A program made the translations under genes and the position numbers. 64,000 nucleotides of DNA, from NCBI GenBank assembly GCA_010279815.1, contig QEOQ01000253.1, positions 997,978 to 1,061,977 of the forward strand, in the 5' to 3' direction. Shown here one piece after another: positions 47,908-59,505 of this stretch; within the stretch, counting starts at the first letter, position 1; each line of letters opens with the position of its first letter. The notes under the pieces are model-generated. The model was not told the DNA's origin. It ran no database searches and saw only the letters and a program-made list of their open reading frames with translations. Source of the stretch: Brachionus plicatilis (lineage: Eukaryota > Rotifera > Eurotatoria > Ploima > Brachionidae).

Positions 47908-50900
47908 ATGGAAGAAGAAAAATCCAAAGAAATTCCAAGAAAAGACAACTTTTCTTTAAAGTAAGCATTTATTGAAAATTTTATAACATAGCATTCAATT
48001 CAACAAATTCATTTTTGTCCATCTTTTTTTGATTATTAACTTAAGATTTTCGTTAAATAAAAAATTAGAAATTAACTCAAATTTATTTTAAAATTAATAA
48101 CTCTTTTTAATGTTTTTTTAAATAATTGAATTAATTTTAAAAATTTTTATGTCTTAAATTCATTTAATTAATTCTTTAATTTGTTTTATAAATGAAACAA
48201 TTTCGTTGCAATTTAAATCCATCATTGAAGCTCTTACATTTTCGGATTTTAGAATGATTCATAACTAAAATTAAACCAAAAAATTTGTTTAAATAGGATT
48301 TAAAGGTTTAAGTACATAAATACATAACATTATTAGTACATAATTGTAGAAAAAATATTTAAATATAGCCATTCTTATGCAATAAATCGAACCATTTATC
48401 AATCCAAACCAATGCATATAAATTTCGGGCTAGAAATAGTTTATTTAGTTGAGGGTCTCTTCAATAAAAGAGAAGAAAAATAATCAAAACAATAATACTA
48501 TTTTTACAGTAAGCAAACTAATTTTTATTTTCTTATTTAATGATACCTTATTTTGTTAATAATGAATTGTGAGTTACCTTCATTTAAAAAAAAAATGACT
48601 CTGCAAAATATTTTTCTCCCGTCAAAAAAATATCAGATTATTATGCATGATTTTATTACAGTGTTTAAAGTTAAAGTGTAAAATTACATGGGTAAAAATA
48701 CATCATTTAACGTAATTTTACGTGACAAAATGTAAGCTTACATAATATTACATCATTTCTTGTATGTAAGAAAATGTAAGATAACATAATCTTACGTAAT
48801 TTTACGTAAAATTACACTAGTTTTAGTAAGTTTCGTCAAAAACGCTTACGGCAAAATAAAACTGAATTTTAGAGGAAAAAGTAAAAAATTTGCATTTTAT
48901 AAGACAATTTTTGAAAAAAAACATTACACTTTATTACTTTTTTTTACATCATTTTACGTAAAATTACACAATTTAATGTAATTTTCTGTCATATTTTTTA
49001 AGTAATGTAAATATTAGGAAAGTTTCCATATTTTTTTTGTCAAAAGATGATTTTAACAAATAACAAAAAATATTAAATATTATAATTAGGGTTGTTAATT
49101 GAACTGGATTTCAAATTTTTGAAGTTTTTGAGAAAACTTCTAGTTTATTTTTCAACACTTCGAAATTTTTTGACAAAGGAAAATTGAAATTGAAATATTA
49201 AATATGAAGTTTAAAGTTTAAAAATTTAAAAATTTAAAGCCGGTAGAACTTTGTACTTCGAAATTTTATACTTGAATCAAAAGTTTCAAGTTTGAAATTA
49301 TCAAGTTTATAATTTAGAAGTTTGAAATCTTGAGGTCTGAAATTTCTAATTTAAAAATTTTTTTTCTAATTAAAATTGACAAATAAAAAATAAATATAAA
49401 TATCTACATTTACTAAATTTAACAAATAGGCCTACTAGCCTGACGGATTCAACTGCGGTCTCAACATTTAAAAGGCGCAAAAAAATAGAACCAAGATCGT
49501 GTGTTTGGCAAAGCCAAAATGTTGTCAAAATGAATGAATCGTCTGACAAGTGTAATATATGTCAACAAGTTATAATTATTTATAACAGTTCAACAATTGA
49601 GTTGGTTAAACATTTAGCAAAAAAACATAAAATTTCAAAATTATCACATGAAAATATTAGACTAAGTAAACGTTTTTGCTTCGATTTTGAGGGGATGGCG
49701 AATGAACAAGAAGAAAGTCCTAGGACTTTATAATTTTTAACTTTATTATTTCATTCTTCAAAATTTTAAACTTCGAAATTTTAAATCGAACCCATTTTTT
49801 TTTGTATCCGAAATTATTTAAAATAATAAAAATAAATATTGAAACTTAATTTTTTCAAAACTAAATTTAATTTCAAGTAGGAATTTATTTCAATTTAAAA
49901 TTTTAAAATTTCAAAGTTCTTAATTTTACTTGAAGTCGAAAAGTATGAAAAAATTTCGAAGTTTTGAAACTTCAATTAACAACCCTAATTATAATACTAT
50001 AACAATGACTTGTTGATGCATTGATCATTTAAGCTTTCAAACTTCCAAAATCAATTGTGCTTTTAAATTTACTTGATTTATTTGTCTGTCAAAAAAGTTT
50101 ATTTTTTTCTACTTTTTGCTGATTCCATGCATTCGTAGCACCATAAAAGCTAAATTACTTTTAAAAAGTATATTCAGTGTAATGCCCAGAATTTTCAGAG
50201 TATACTAGCTCTTTTAAATACTCTCCAGAAAAATTTATATTATTAGTTATCTTGGTTAAGAAGAATTTGATTTGAATTTGAAGCTAGGATTATTTTTTTC
50301 ATTTTTATATTTAGGAATTTTTAAAACAAAAAGTACAGAATTAATATTAAAACAAGTTGATTGTTTTAATAAAGAAAAAAATTTATTCAATTTAAACTAA
50401 ACGCAAGCCCTGTTTTTTTAAAAATTTATATTGATACGCTTTTTTTTTAATTAAATTTTTATTTTATTTCCATTATTTTATTAACAAATTAAATTGATTA
50501 TACAATTATTTATAAAAATATATTTTTAATTTTTTTTCATAAAGAATAAAAAATTATGTGTTCGATCCAAGCGAAGATTTATACTACAACTGGCTGATAA
50601 TTATATCTCTAGCAGTTCTATACAATCTAATATTCATAATTGGTAGATCGTCATTCGAACTATTACAAGATTACAATCCGATTTTGTGGTTTTCACTTGA
50701 TTATGTGTGCGATTTCATCTATTTACTAGATATATTTGTACGACTTAGAACAGGTATTCTATTTTTTTTCTTACTCAACATTTAGAAATTTTGGATTATT
50801 TTAAGGCTATCTTGAACAAGGAATTTTGCTCAGAGACCTCAAAAAGCTAGCATTAACCTACTTAAAGTCTTCCCAATTTAAACTAGATATAATTAGTGTA

Positions 50901-52187
50901 TTACCTATTGAGCTAATTAGCCTTACATTTACCTCTTTCCGTCCTGAAAATAGACTCAATCGTCTTGTTAAACTAAATCGCTTGTTTGAATGCAGGCTAA
51001 AAATTGAGACCAGAGTAAGTCATCCGTTTTTTTTTCGAATACTCTATTTGATTCTAATGCTGGTCACATTGATCCATTGGAATGGATGTTTTTATTTTAT
51101 AATAAGCAAAAAAATTGGACTTGGCAAAGACAAATGGGTCTTAAACAGCACAATAAATCACCAATACATTTTAACTCATCAATATATCTCCTGTTTTTTA
51201 TGGTCAACTCTAATGTTGACCACTATTGGTGAGGTAGAAAATCCAACCAACACAATCGAAAGCTTGGTGATGGTAGTGAACTTTTTTACAGCCATTGTTT
51301 TGGTGGCCACTCTGGTTGGTAACATTGGTTCGGTGATATCAAATATGAACATAGAAAAGGACAGATTCAAGCGTAGAGTGGACGCTATTAAGAGCATCAT
51401 GAAACTGAGAAAAGTGACCAAAAACTTGGATACCCACGTGATCAAATGGTTTGACTATTTGCTCAAAAATGACCAAAATTTGGACGAAAATGAAATATTG
51501 GAAGATTTGCCTGAAAAATTAAGTCTTGAAATTGCATCCTGCAACTACATGGAAACTCTTAAGAACATAAATATATTTGCTGAGTGCGAAGAGGGGCTTC
51601 TGAGGGAATTGGTGACAAAACTTAGAATCCAAGTGTACAGCCCGGGTGACTATGTTTGTAGAAAAGGCGATATCGGCAAAGAAATGTTTATTATTAGAAG
51701 AGGATTTTTGGATGTTGTAAGTGATGATGGGACCAAGGTTTTTGTGACGCTGAAACCAGGGGCATTTTTTGGTGAAATAAGCATTTTGAACATTCCCGGA
51801 AATAAAATTGGAAATAGACGAACAGCTAATGTTAAATCTGTTGGCTATTCGGATTTACTTCGATTGAGTAAAAAAGATCTCTGGGATGTTTTAAATGACT
51901 ATATTGCTGATAGATTGATGCTCATTGAAAGAGGGAAAGATAAATTAAGAAAAGATAATTTGTTGATGGAGGACGAAAATGGAGAAGATGGCGATGATAA
52001 AGCGGATTTTTATTTCGATGAAAATGAAATAAAAACAAAACTAGATGTAATAGAATCTAGATATGACGAATTATTATGTAAAATAGACGATATATCCAAG
52101 GAGTTTGAGAAGGAGTTTGATTCCACTCGTGAACGAGTCAGATCTCTGAGGGAAATTTATGAGAAAAAAGTTGGAATAAGTGTTTAA
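47908..52187 (+). CDS. cyclic-nucleotide-gated channel subunit, gene 1 (CNGA-like)
   Basis: Exons 47908-47960 (MEEEKSKEIPRKDNFSL), 50545-50753 and 50806-52187 join in phase to give 547 residues. YVFDPSEDLYYNWLIIISLA starts S1 as in CNG subunits. S2-S3 ends FIYLLDIFVRLRTGYLEQG; the S4 region has NRLVKLNRLFECR. The pore is STLMLTTIGEVENP (T226-T227-I228-G229-E230) with the CNGA-type glutamate. The C-linker and cyclic-nucleotide-binding domain have GDYVCRKGDIGKEMFIIRRG, FFGEISIL and NRRTANV, whose Arg-Thr contacts the nucleotide phosphate. The C-terminus has a short coiled coil. These are non-selective cation channels of sensory cells. Intron 1 is 2.6 kb and contains a hAT derivative. Exon 1 is inferred from phase and position. 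Confidence 0.88.
48690..49000. repeat. ACGTAATTTTACGT-rich repeat, copy 2
   Basis: Numerous TTACGTAATTTTACGT-like words in both orientations, with palindromic pairing (TTACGTAATTTTACGTAAAA). Similar to 3785-3925. It is in CNG intron 1. Confidence 0.45.
49087..49987 (+). mobile_element. hAT-like transposon, non-autonomous, with 8-bp target duplication
   Basis: Ends are TAGGGTTGTTAATTGAA on the left and the inverted TTCAATTAACAACCCTA on the right, flanked by a perfect 8-bp direct repeat ATTATAAT (49079-49086 and 49988-49995). Both are hallmarks of the hAT superfamily. The interior carries a BED-type zinc-finger exon (49431-49733) but no RNase-H-like core. The subterminal regions are rich in GAAGTTT/AAACTTC-type words, as expected of hAT transposase-binding regions. 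Confidence 0.85.
49431..49733 (+). pseudogene. BED zinc-finger remnant of hAT transposase
   Basis: After a possible acceptor AAATAG, the frame reads RSCVWQSQNVVKMNESSDKC and NICQQVI, then STIELVKHLAKKHKI. This gives the Trp, CxxC and HxxxxH spacing of a BED finger, the DNA-binding front of hAT transposases. It ends at a stop at 49733. No catalytic domain follows. Confidence 0.65.
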
Positions 52188-53455
52188 GATAGTCTTAAAG
52201 ATAGGCCAAATATTTTGATAAATAAATCTGGTTGCCTGTGTGAGACCAGGTTCAAAAATTTCGTCGGTCCCAGATTCACTTTTTTAAACCCAAACCAATT
52301 ATATCTAACCCTATTAATTTTTCTAATATTTTTTTTTAAATAAAATATTTCAAATTGACCATGAGGCTTAATTAATAAACTATTTCATTAATCATTAAAA
52401 GTTTGGACTGTAGTTTTAAATCCATTGTTTAAATTTTTTTAAATTCTTTAATTTAATACTTTTGTCTATTATACGGAGTGAATATTTTTATTTGAAAATA
52501 AATAAGAAAATACTTTCAAAGTTAAAAAATTGTATTTTTTATTATTTTTCTGAAATTTCAAAAAAGTAAATAAAATAATTTCTATATTTTTTCATAATTA
52601 AACATTTTTTTATTTAAAATCAATTATTTTGGTAATTTTAAATTTGTAACACATTAGCTTTTATGCTCTTTTAAAATTAAAATTCTAATTTCTTTAATTT
52701 AAAAAATTAATTAGGTTATTTAAAAACAATTTATTTCGATCGGGAAAAAAACATTAGATTCTATAGAAGAATTATTTTATTAAAAAAACAGAACATTTTA
52801 TCAAATTGATTATTTTATAACAAAAATCAAAGCAAAAATTAATTTGCTCATTAAAATATTCTCTAAAAGTGTCTAATCACTTCTGCAATTTTCAGCCGGA
52901 TATTTAAGCTGAAATATCTAATTATCACTTAGCTCTAGTTACTTCAAAACCTCAAAAATATTTTTAAAAATACACCTATGAAAATTGTATTGAAAAGTAC
53001 TAAATAAGAAGCTAGATTTAGGCTATAAATTTTGTTTTTTAGATGATACGATAGCTATTTATAGAATCGATTGTAGACGTTTAGAAAATATGATATTTTT
53101 AAGTTTTGAAATTCAGAATATCTCATTAAGGTGATTTTAAAGAAAATTTTTCTCGCGATTATCTATTATCTTTATTACACATAAAATAAAATACATTGAC
53201 AGCAATAATTAATTTGTCTTTTTTAAATTGATCTTATATTTTTTCAATTAAAAATTTTTTTGCTTTTCAAAATATTATTTTTTAAAAATAAGTTTAAAAT
53301 TTTTTCTGATTGTCAGTAGCATGTAATTTTTAGGAAAAGAATATTTTCAAATATAAAGTTAAATTTTAATTTATCTTGATCGTCGAACAAAGTCAGGCAA
53401 CCAGTTTACAAAATCTTTTATTTAAAATAAAAAATCAATTTTTTTATTCCAATAG
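52188..53455. other. gap between the CNG genes, expected site of missing front exons of gene 2
   Basis: If gene 2 had the same structure as gene 1, an exon for S1-S3 should lie just upstream of 53456. I see only a possible scrap near 53371-53395 (LIYLDRRTKSG against FIYLLDIFVRLRTG) and no S1. The rest is AT-rich. Confidence 0.5.
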
Positions 53456-54837
53456 GTTTTCTAAAAAATGGACTATTAGAAAAAGAGTTGAAAATTTTAA
53501 TGACCGACGCCCTGAGTCAAAAAAGGTTTTATCTAATCGATCTTTTGTGCATTTTTCCCACCGATCTTTTATATTTTTGTCTAAAAAGTTATGACTTTTG
53601 GCCCATAATTCGCATCAATCGTTTACTAAAGATAGTTCGCGTTTTCGAATTCCGTTCCCAAACAGAAACCTCCACAAATCACCCATATCTTTTTCGTATT
53701 TTGTCAATATTTACTTTTATTTTAATGATGATACATTGGAATGCTTGCTTTCTCTTTTTGCTTAACAAATATTTCCAAACATTTGAGGACAACAACATAC
53801 GATTCAATCGGGGCATCGATTATCAATCCAACAAGTACACATTTTTGATTCAATATGCCGCCTGTTTTTACAAATCAACTCTCTTACTGACCACAATTAG
53901 CAACATAGAGCGCCCGAAAAGCTTGCTTGAAATGATCTATTTGACTGCTAGTTTTCTCAATGGAGTCTTAGTTTTTGCGCTTATTGTCGGAAGCATTACA
54001 GAAATCATCGATGATCTAAACATGAAGAGGACAGAATTTCAGGAAAAAGTAGACGGTGTTAAAAACTACATGCAATTGGCAAAAGTTGACCATAGCATAC
54101 AAAATCGAGTTATCAAGTGGTTCAATCATTCTTGGGAGAATAATAGCGGCTTAGATGAAAAATTAATTTTGGAAGAATTTTTGCCTGAGAATTTGCAAGC
54201 TGAAATAGCTATGAATATTCACTATGAAACATTAAAACGGGTAAACATATTCCAGGACTGTGAGCCTGGTCTACTTCAGCAATTGGTCACACGTTTAGAG
54301 CTGAGAATTTACAACCCGTCGGATTTTATTTGCAAAAAAGGAGATATTGGCAGAGAAATGTTTATTATTAAGAGTGGAAAATTAAATGTAGTGTCCGATG
54401 ACTGCAAAAAAGTTTTCGCTACATTGAGTGAAGGAAGTTGTTTTGGCGAAATAAGCATTTTGGACATTGCGGGAAGCAAATCTGGCAATCGAAGAACAGC
54501 AAATGTTGTATCAGTTGGCTACTCGGATTTATTCTGCTTGACTAAGTCGGATCTTTGGCAAGTTTTGGCCGAGTATCCGTTGGCCAAAGAGGCATTGATC
54601 GAAAAAGGAAAAGCGATCTTGAGAAAAGATGGTCTTTTGATAGAAGAAAATACGGCCGAGGCTGAGCAAACAAGGAAAAGAAAATTAAATATTAAGGAAA
54701 ATGCCAATTTACTGGAACAAGAGTTGGACAATTTTGACAAACGAATCGATTTTATCAAAAATTTGGTCAAAAGTGGTCTTGTTCTTTTGGACACTAGGAT
54801 TAAAAAATCTGAGAATAAATTAAAATTATTAAAGTAA
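53456..54837 (+). CDS. cyclic-nucleotide-gated channel subunit, gene 2 (partial, divergent pore)
   Basis: One long exon beginning at an AG|GT acceptor in the same place and phase as exon 3 of gene 1 (GFLKNGLLEKELKIL against GYLEQGILLRDLKKL). It covers S4 (IIRINRLLKIVRVFEF), S5, pore, S6, C-linker, nucleotide-binding domain (SDFICKKGDIGREMF, CFGEISIL, NRRTANV) and a coiled-coil tail. The pore reads STLLLTTISNIERP: the Gly-Glu of the TTIGE filter is replaced by Ser-Asn. No S1-S3 exon was found. The 3' part is a clean open frame, so selection may still act on it, or the loss is recent. It could be a modulatory subunit or an early pseudogene. The first in-frame ATG is at 53488. Confidence 0.75.
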
Positions 54838-54900
54838 ATTTATTTATTGAATAAAATTTATTTATTGAATAAAATTTAAAAAATAAAATCACATTTTTTA
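54838..54900. terminator. shared polyadenylation region of convergent genes
   Basis: A tandem duplication of TTTATTTATTGAATAAAA supplies AATAAA on the plus strand and, read backwards, AATAAA on the minus strand. It lies in the 63-bp gap between the CNG gene 2 stop and the RabGGTase stop, so it probably serves both transcripts. Confidence 0.6.
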
Positions 54901-56234
54901 TTACAACAATTGGGGTTTTAGACCAGCTCGATCGATGACATATTGAGGCATGCAAAAGACTGGATTTACATCTCTTATCATGTCTGGATACGCTTTGATT
55001 AATGAAAGACCCGTAAAGGCGAAAAGTGTATGAAACGGATCAGGCTTTATTTTGTTTTAAAAAAAAAAGAACAAAAATTCTTTTAAAATCTTACCATATT
55101 TCCAGGTCTGTCTGAGAAGCCTCCAGTTTCTTCATCTTGACAAGAAACGATGTATTCTTTCAACTTCTCTGTATTAATCCATTCAAGTTTTCCAATAATC
55201 TTTAAAGAGGCAATCACCCACCAACTATAGCAAACATCTTGTAATTTTTCCGGTCGTCCATTTAAGCCCCCTGATGGCAATTGTCTTTCAGAAAGCCACC
55301 ATCCGAGTAAATCTACATTTACCATATGTAATCTGTTTAAAATAGACAAAAATCCAACACAGCAATAAATCTTTATTAAAAGATAAAATTTATTGATTAC
55401 TGATTTTTTTGGTTGGCAGTCTTACTTGGCCTGCATGAGATTCAGTTCCTGGTAAACATCCGAATCCACCATCATAATTCATGCAGCTTAAAACAAATGA
55501 AACAGCTTTTTCTTGATCAATTCGATTCAAAGCATTCTTTAAATTAAAAAAAATTCTAAAAAAATATCACGAATTATTACTTACTAAAAACGACAGGGCA
55601 GCTACTGCACAAAATGAAAATCTTGTATCGATTTCACCTTGATAAAAATACATTTTTTAAATTTTATAAAATAAATAATTTTAAATATTTACCCCAGCAA
55701 TCACCAGCAAAGCTACCATCTTCTTTCTGCAGGTCGACAATATATTCAATTAATTTTTCACAATCAATCTCATGTAATACATCATAAATTATAGCTATCT
55801 AAAGCAAAAAATTTAAATTTTATTAGTATTTGATACTTAATTTAAAAAATTACTTGGACAGCACTAAGAGAGTATAAAAGATGAGGGTCGTGGCCATCAC
55901 AAGGAGAAAATCCTCCTATTTTGGAAAAGATTGATAAAAAGTTTAAAGAAAATTTATTTACACGAACCGCTAGAATGCTGATTTCTTTTTAGATAAGCTA
56001 CAATATCATCTTTGTTAAATTTTTCTAATGAGTTAACCAAATCCAAAAAAGTAACACTCCAATATAAACCACTCATTCTCAAATAATCTGACACTTCATA
56101 TTCCTAATCAATAAATGTTTTCATTAATTCAGATTAATGATTTTAAATTTTTTTACATATTGATCATGAGTCTTGCCATAATTAACGATGAATTCAATGT
56201 GCTTGTCTATAAGAAGTTTTTTATCTGATTCCAT
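54901..56234 (-). CDS. RABGGTB: Rab geranylgeranyltransferase beta subunit
   Basis: Eight exons (56234-56157, 56103-55968, 55915-55854, 55798-55693, 55637-55585, 55536-55426, 55370-55095 and 55044-54901) with all phases consistent give 321 residues, against 331 in human. Family landmarks: [82 protein letters not shown] and DPFHTLF. Zinc ligands are the Asp and Cys of DVCYSWW and the His of DPFHTLF. The QW-like alpha-alpha barrel repeats are evident. With the alpha subunit and REP it attaches geranylgeranyl groups to the C-terminal cysteines of Rab GTPases in the cytosol. All seven introns are about 46-61 bp. Confidence 0.95.
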
Positions 56235-56630
56235 TTTATAATTTTTATTTTATAAATTTTAATTTAAAGTTATTAAATTAAATCATAATTACTTTTTTCA
56301 TGACTGTACATGAATTATTAATTCAGATAACATTTTATTTCATTTTTTCTTTGACATAAAGCTAACAATTTTTGAAAGAAAAATACCATGAGTTCTCTCA
56401 CTATCAATTAAATGATAAATCAGTGATATTAGCTAAGACAATTTTATAAAAGAAAATATCTGAAACTAACTGAAACTATCTGAAGATCTATCAGCAAGTT
56501 CTGGGATTTACAAATAAAAATAACCATTGATTTAATAATATCTTATTTATTTTTTTTGGTGAACAGCTGGCAAGGTTTTTTTAAATTTTTTTTATGATTT
56601 TGAAAAACTTTTTTTTTAAATTTAATTATA
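56235..56630. other. RabGGTase upstream region
   Basis: AT-rich, probably the promoter and 5' UTR of the minus-strand gene. No motif recognised. Confidence 0.45.
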
Positions 56631-56771
56631 ACGTAATTGCTCGATTTTAACGACATGTCGTTATATATGGGTATCCAGAATTAACGTCAGGGTCTTATAA
56701 CATTAAAAAGATTATTTAACGACATGTCGGTATATACATTACGACATGTCGTTAAATTCGAGCAAATACGT
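56631..56771. mobile_element. MITE with GACATGTC palindromes, copy 2 (short)
   Basis: Ends are ACGTAATTGCTCGATTTTAA on the left and ACGTATTTGCTCGAATTTAA as the reverse complement on the right, between TA dinucleotides (56629-56630 and 56772-56773). The first 16 bases are identical to the left end of the 18819 copy. Internal palindromes read ACGACATGTCGT rather than GTGACATGTCAC. At 141 bp it is much shorter than copy 1. Confidence 0.75.
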
Positions 56772-57369
56772 TAAATAATAATTAAGCAAAAAGAAAATCA
56801 AAATTTATTTTCTAATACTTTGATCACTTGTTGGTTTTAAAATTATCTTTTTCAAGAATAAACTTTTAAAAAGGCTATTAATTTTAATTGAAATAATGTG
56901 AGAAAAAAATCATTGTCGAACAAGAATATTATTTTTTAAATTAAAAAAATTCAATTTTATTTTTTAATTTTTTTTTACTAATATTAAAATTTTATTAAAC
57001 AAATAGTTTTATTTTTAGGGGACCCAAAATCATAAATCCTAGTTTCCCAGGAGTAATAGAATTTTTAAATTTTGATAAAAAATTTTGTACATATTTAAAA
57101 AAAAATTAAAAGAACCTACTTTTTTTACTGATAAGTCTTTAAATTTTATTTCGTCAAAATGATTGTTAAAGATCATTCAGATATTTTTGCAGGATCTTGA
57201 TCTTAGGATCTGAAATTTTGCATTTTATTAAAACAACTAAAATATCAAAATTTATAAAATAAAATATTTGAGGTCTTAAACCTTATTATTTCCAAGAAAG
57301 CGCTTTTTTAGATTGAATAGTGATGAAAATAAGTCATTTACAAACCTGAGGAATCACTGATTCTTTTGA
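56772..57369. other. intergenic, AT-rich
   Basis: Nothing recognised. Confidence 0.45.
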
Positions 57370-57625
57370 AAAGATAATGGGGGAGACGCTTATTTCTTTT
57401 TTAATATACCTTTTTGAGACACAGAGGTTATTGCGTCGGGTTGATCACCTATAGCATTATTATTACCCAACCGAAACTGGTCTCCATTTTTTAATAAAAG
57501 GGTTTAAACATGCGTCCCGTACTGCTGAGATATTTTTAAAGATTTTTTCTTACTTAGCGGGATTCGAACCTTTGATTCTCTGCGTGTATGACTAACACGC
57601 AAACCATTCGGCTATATCGGCTCAG
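57370..57625 (-). mobile_element. tRNA-derived SINE, copy 2 (with head)
   Basis: The minus strand starts with a tRNA-like head (57623-57557). It has an A-box-like TAGCCGAATGG at 57614-57604, an anticodon-arm-like hairpin GCGTGTTAGTCATACACGC, and a perfect B box GGTTCGAATCC at 57570-57560. A body follows (AATATCTCAGCAGTACGGGA onward) that matches copy 1 at 7760-7966. The acceptor and T arms do not pair properly and the loop lacks T at the position before the anticodon, so it is not a working tRNA gene. RNA polymerase III promoter boxes plus a dispersed body define a SINE. Confidence 0.75.
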
Positions 57626-57630
57626 ATTCT

Positions 57631-59505
57631 AAGCTTAAAAGACCACAGTCGTTTTAACCAATTTTTGGACAAAAATCAACCATGCTAACTTTATTAATAA
57701 AAACTTATAGAGTTTAAAAAAATATTAGTATAAACTTTCACTTAGCTCTTAATCTGCTTAAATAGTTATAATGAACAGAATATTTTATATGGAATTTTAT
57801 ATCATTTACAAAAAAGTACTTACTACATTTTTTCAATCGGAGTTATTTATCTATCTATCTGAATAAAGTATTCAAAATTGTATAATCCTTTAACATATCA
57901 GTATAATAAAAAATTTAATAGATCAATAAAATTGATAAAAAATGAATAAAGATCAACTTTAATTTATTTTAATTTAAGAGATAAATAATTTTTTAGCATA
58001 CTTCAATCATAATTCGATAAAAAAAATTCAGATTTTTTGATATTGGAATATTTGCTTTATTTAAATAAAAAATTGAAGTGATATTTGAAATTTTTAAATC
58101 AAAAACATGGAAATAAAAAATTAAAGTTTAAGTTTAGATTATTTATAAAATATAAATTATGATTTTTAAATAAACAATTAATTTAAAATCAAAATTAATA
58201 AAGTTATTTTTATTTTATTTGAATAGAGATACAATTTCATTTCAATTAATTTTTGTATTTTATTTTTGGTTATTAAACTGAATCAATTAAATATATTTAA
58301 ACAATTTTGTAAAATGCGTTGATTTTTAAATTGTGAATCTTTTTCGAAAACAATTAATATCTTTGTTTAAGCTTTGACTAATCACCTCTTATTAAATAAA
58401 CAATATATTTGGTAAATCCCGAGCGCTCAAAGCAAATATACTCAATTATTAGACCTATCTTAGCGGAAATTACATGTTTTTGATTTCCTTAATGCCTCAT
58501 ACCCAATCTTGGTTAATTTTTAGGGGATTTGAATGTCTCAAACTCTTTAAATTTTTACATAATACAATTTAATCTTGACTAATCTCGCAATTAATTTAAG
58601 TCCATAGGTAGACTTTGCTAAAAATGAATTTGTTTAGTTTTACTCTATCATTCCCAATCTAAAGCAACCTTTTTCACATAGTCAACTAGTCGAATCTTGA
58701 AAAATCCGATGGCCAAATTCTTCCAATCCTATGCACAAACATTCATTCAAAGCAACGCCAATTGCCAACAAACAAATAAAATTGAAGACAAATAGTAAAA
58801 TATTTTTGGTCTCTAATACAAATACCTCTCTCTAAGGCTAAGGAAAAGGTAATTTTTTCAAAAATGACAAACAAATAAACAAATATTCATACACAGTGAT
58901 AATAAATAGATTTATTTTTGTCTATTCGATACAATTCTACCAGTTTTTATCCCCAAATTTGTTCAATACGTGTTTACTTTTACTTAAATTGGTCGTCCTA
59001 GTAAAAAAATCATGAATGTTATTTATATCTTAGGATAAGATCTTCCAAAACTAGCTAACTATTTTGGGCTTTTGTTTAATAATAAAATCCCCATACAAAT
59101 AAACCCAATTTTGAATTAAGTGATAAACTCCATAGTCTAGAAATTATGTTACAACTTAAGTTTGTTTTTTTTTTACTATAGTCCTATCTATGTGCTATTT
59201 TGCTACTAAAGGAAATTTTCTTTGTAAAATTAATCAATCCTTAATAATAAGCTTTAACAAATGACCAATTTTGTAAATTGATTTTTGCTAATATCAAAAC
59301 AATTTAGTAAAATTGACACAATATTAAAGCTCTTTTTTAAATGTTTACATTTAATAAACATTGAGTATTTTTTTTTCTGAATTTTCTTTAAATAACTAGA
59401 TTAATTAAAAAATGTTTTTGTTTTAAATTAAAAAAAAATAGACATTTTACTTATTTTGTCATATAAATAAACTAATTTTGAATTTCGATTGGTAAAAATC
59501 GAAAA
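57631..59505. other. chitin synthase upstream region
   Basis: About 1.9 kb without a recognised gene. The part from about 58600 to 58860 is slightly less AT-rich and may include regulatory or 5' UTR sequence, but no motif is convincing. Confidence 0.4.

Noticed and set aside
57557..57623. tRNA gene on the minus strand (perfect B box, A-box-like sequence, anticodon-like hairpin)
   Set aside because: Acceptor and T stems do not pair, the conserved T before the anticodon is missing, and the downstream body is repeated at 7.8 kb, so it is a SINE head.
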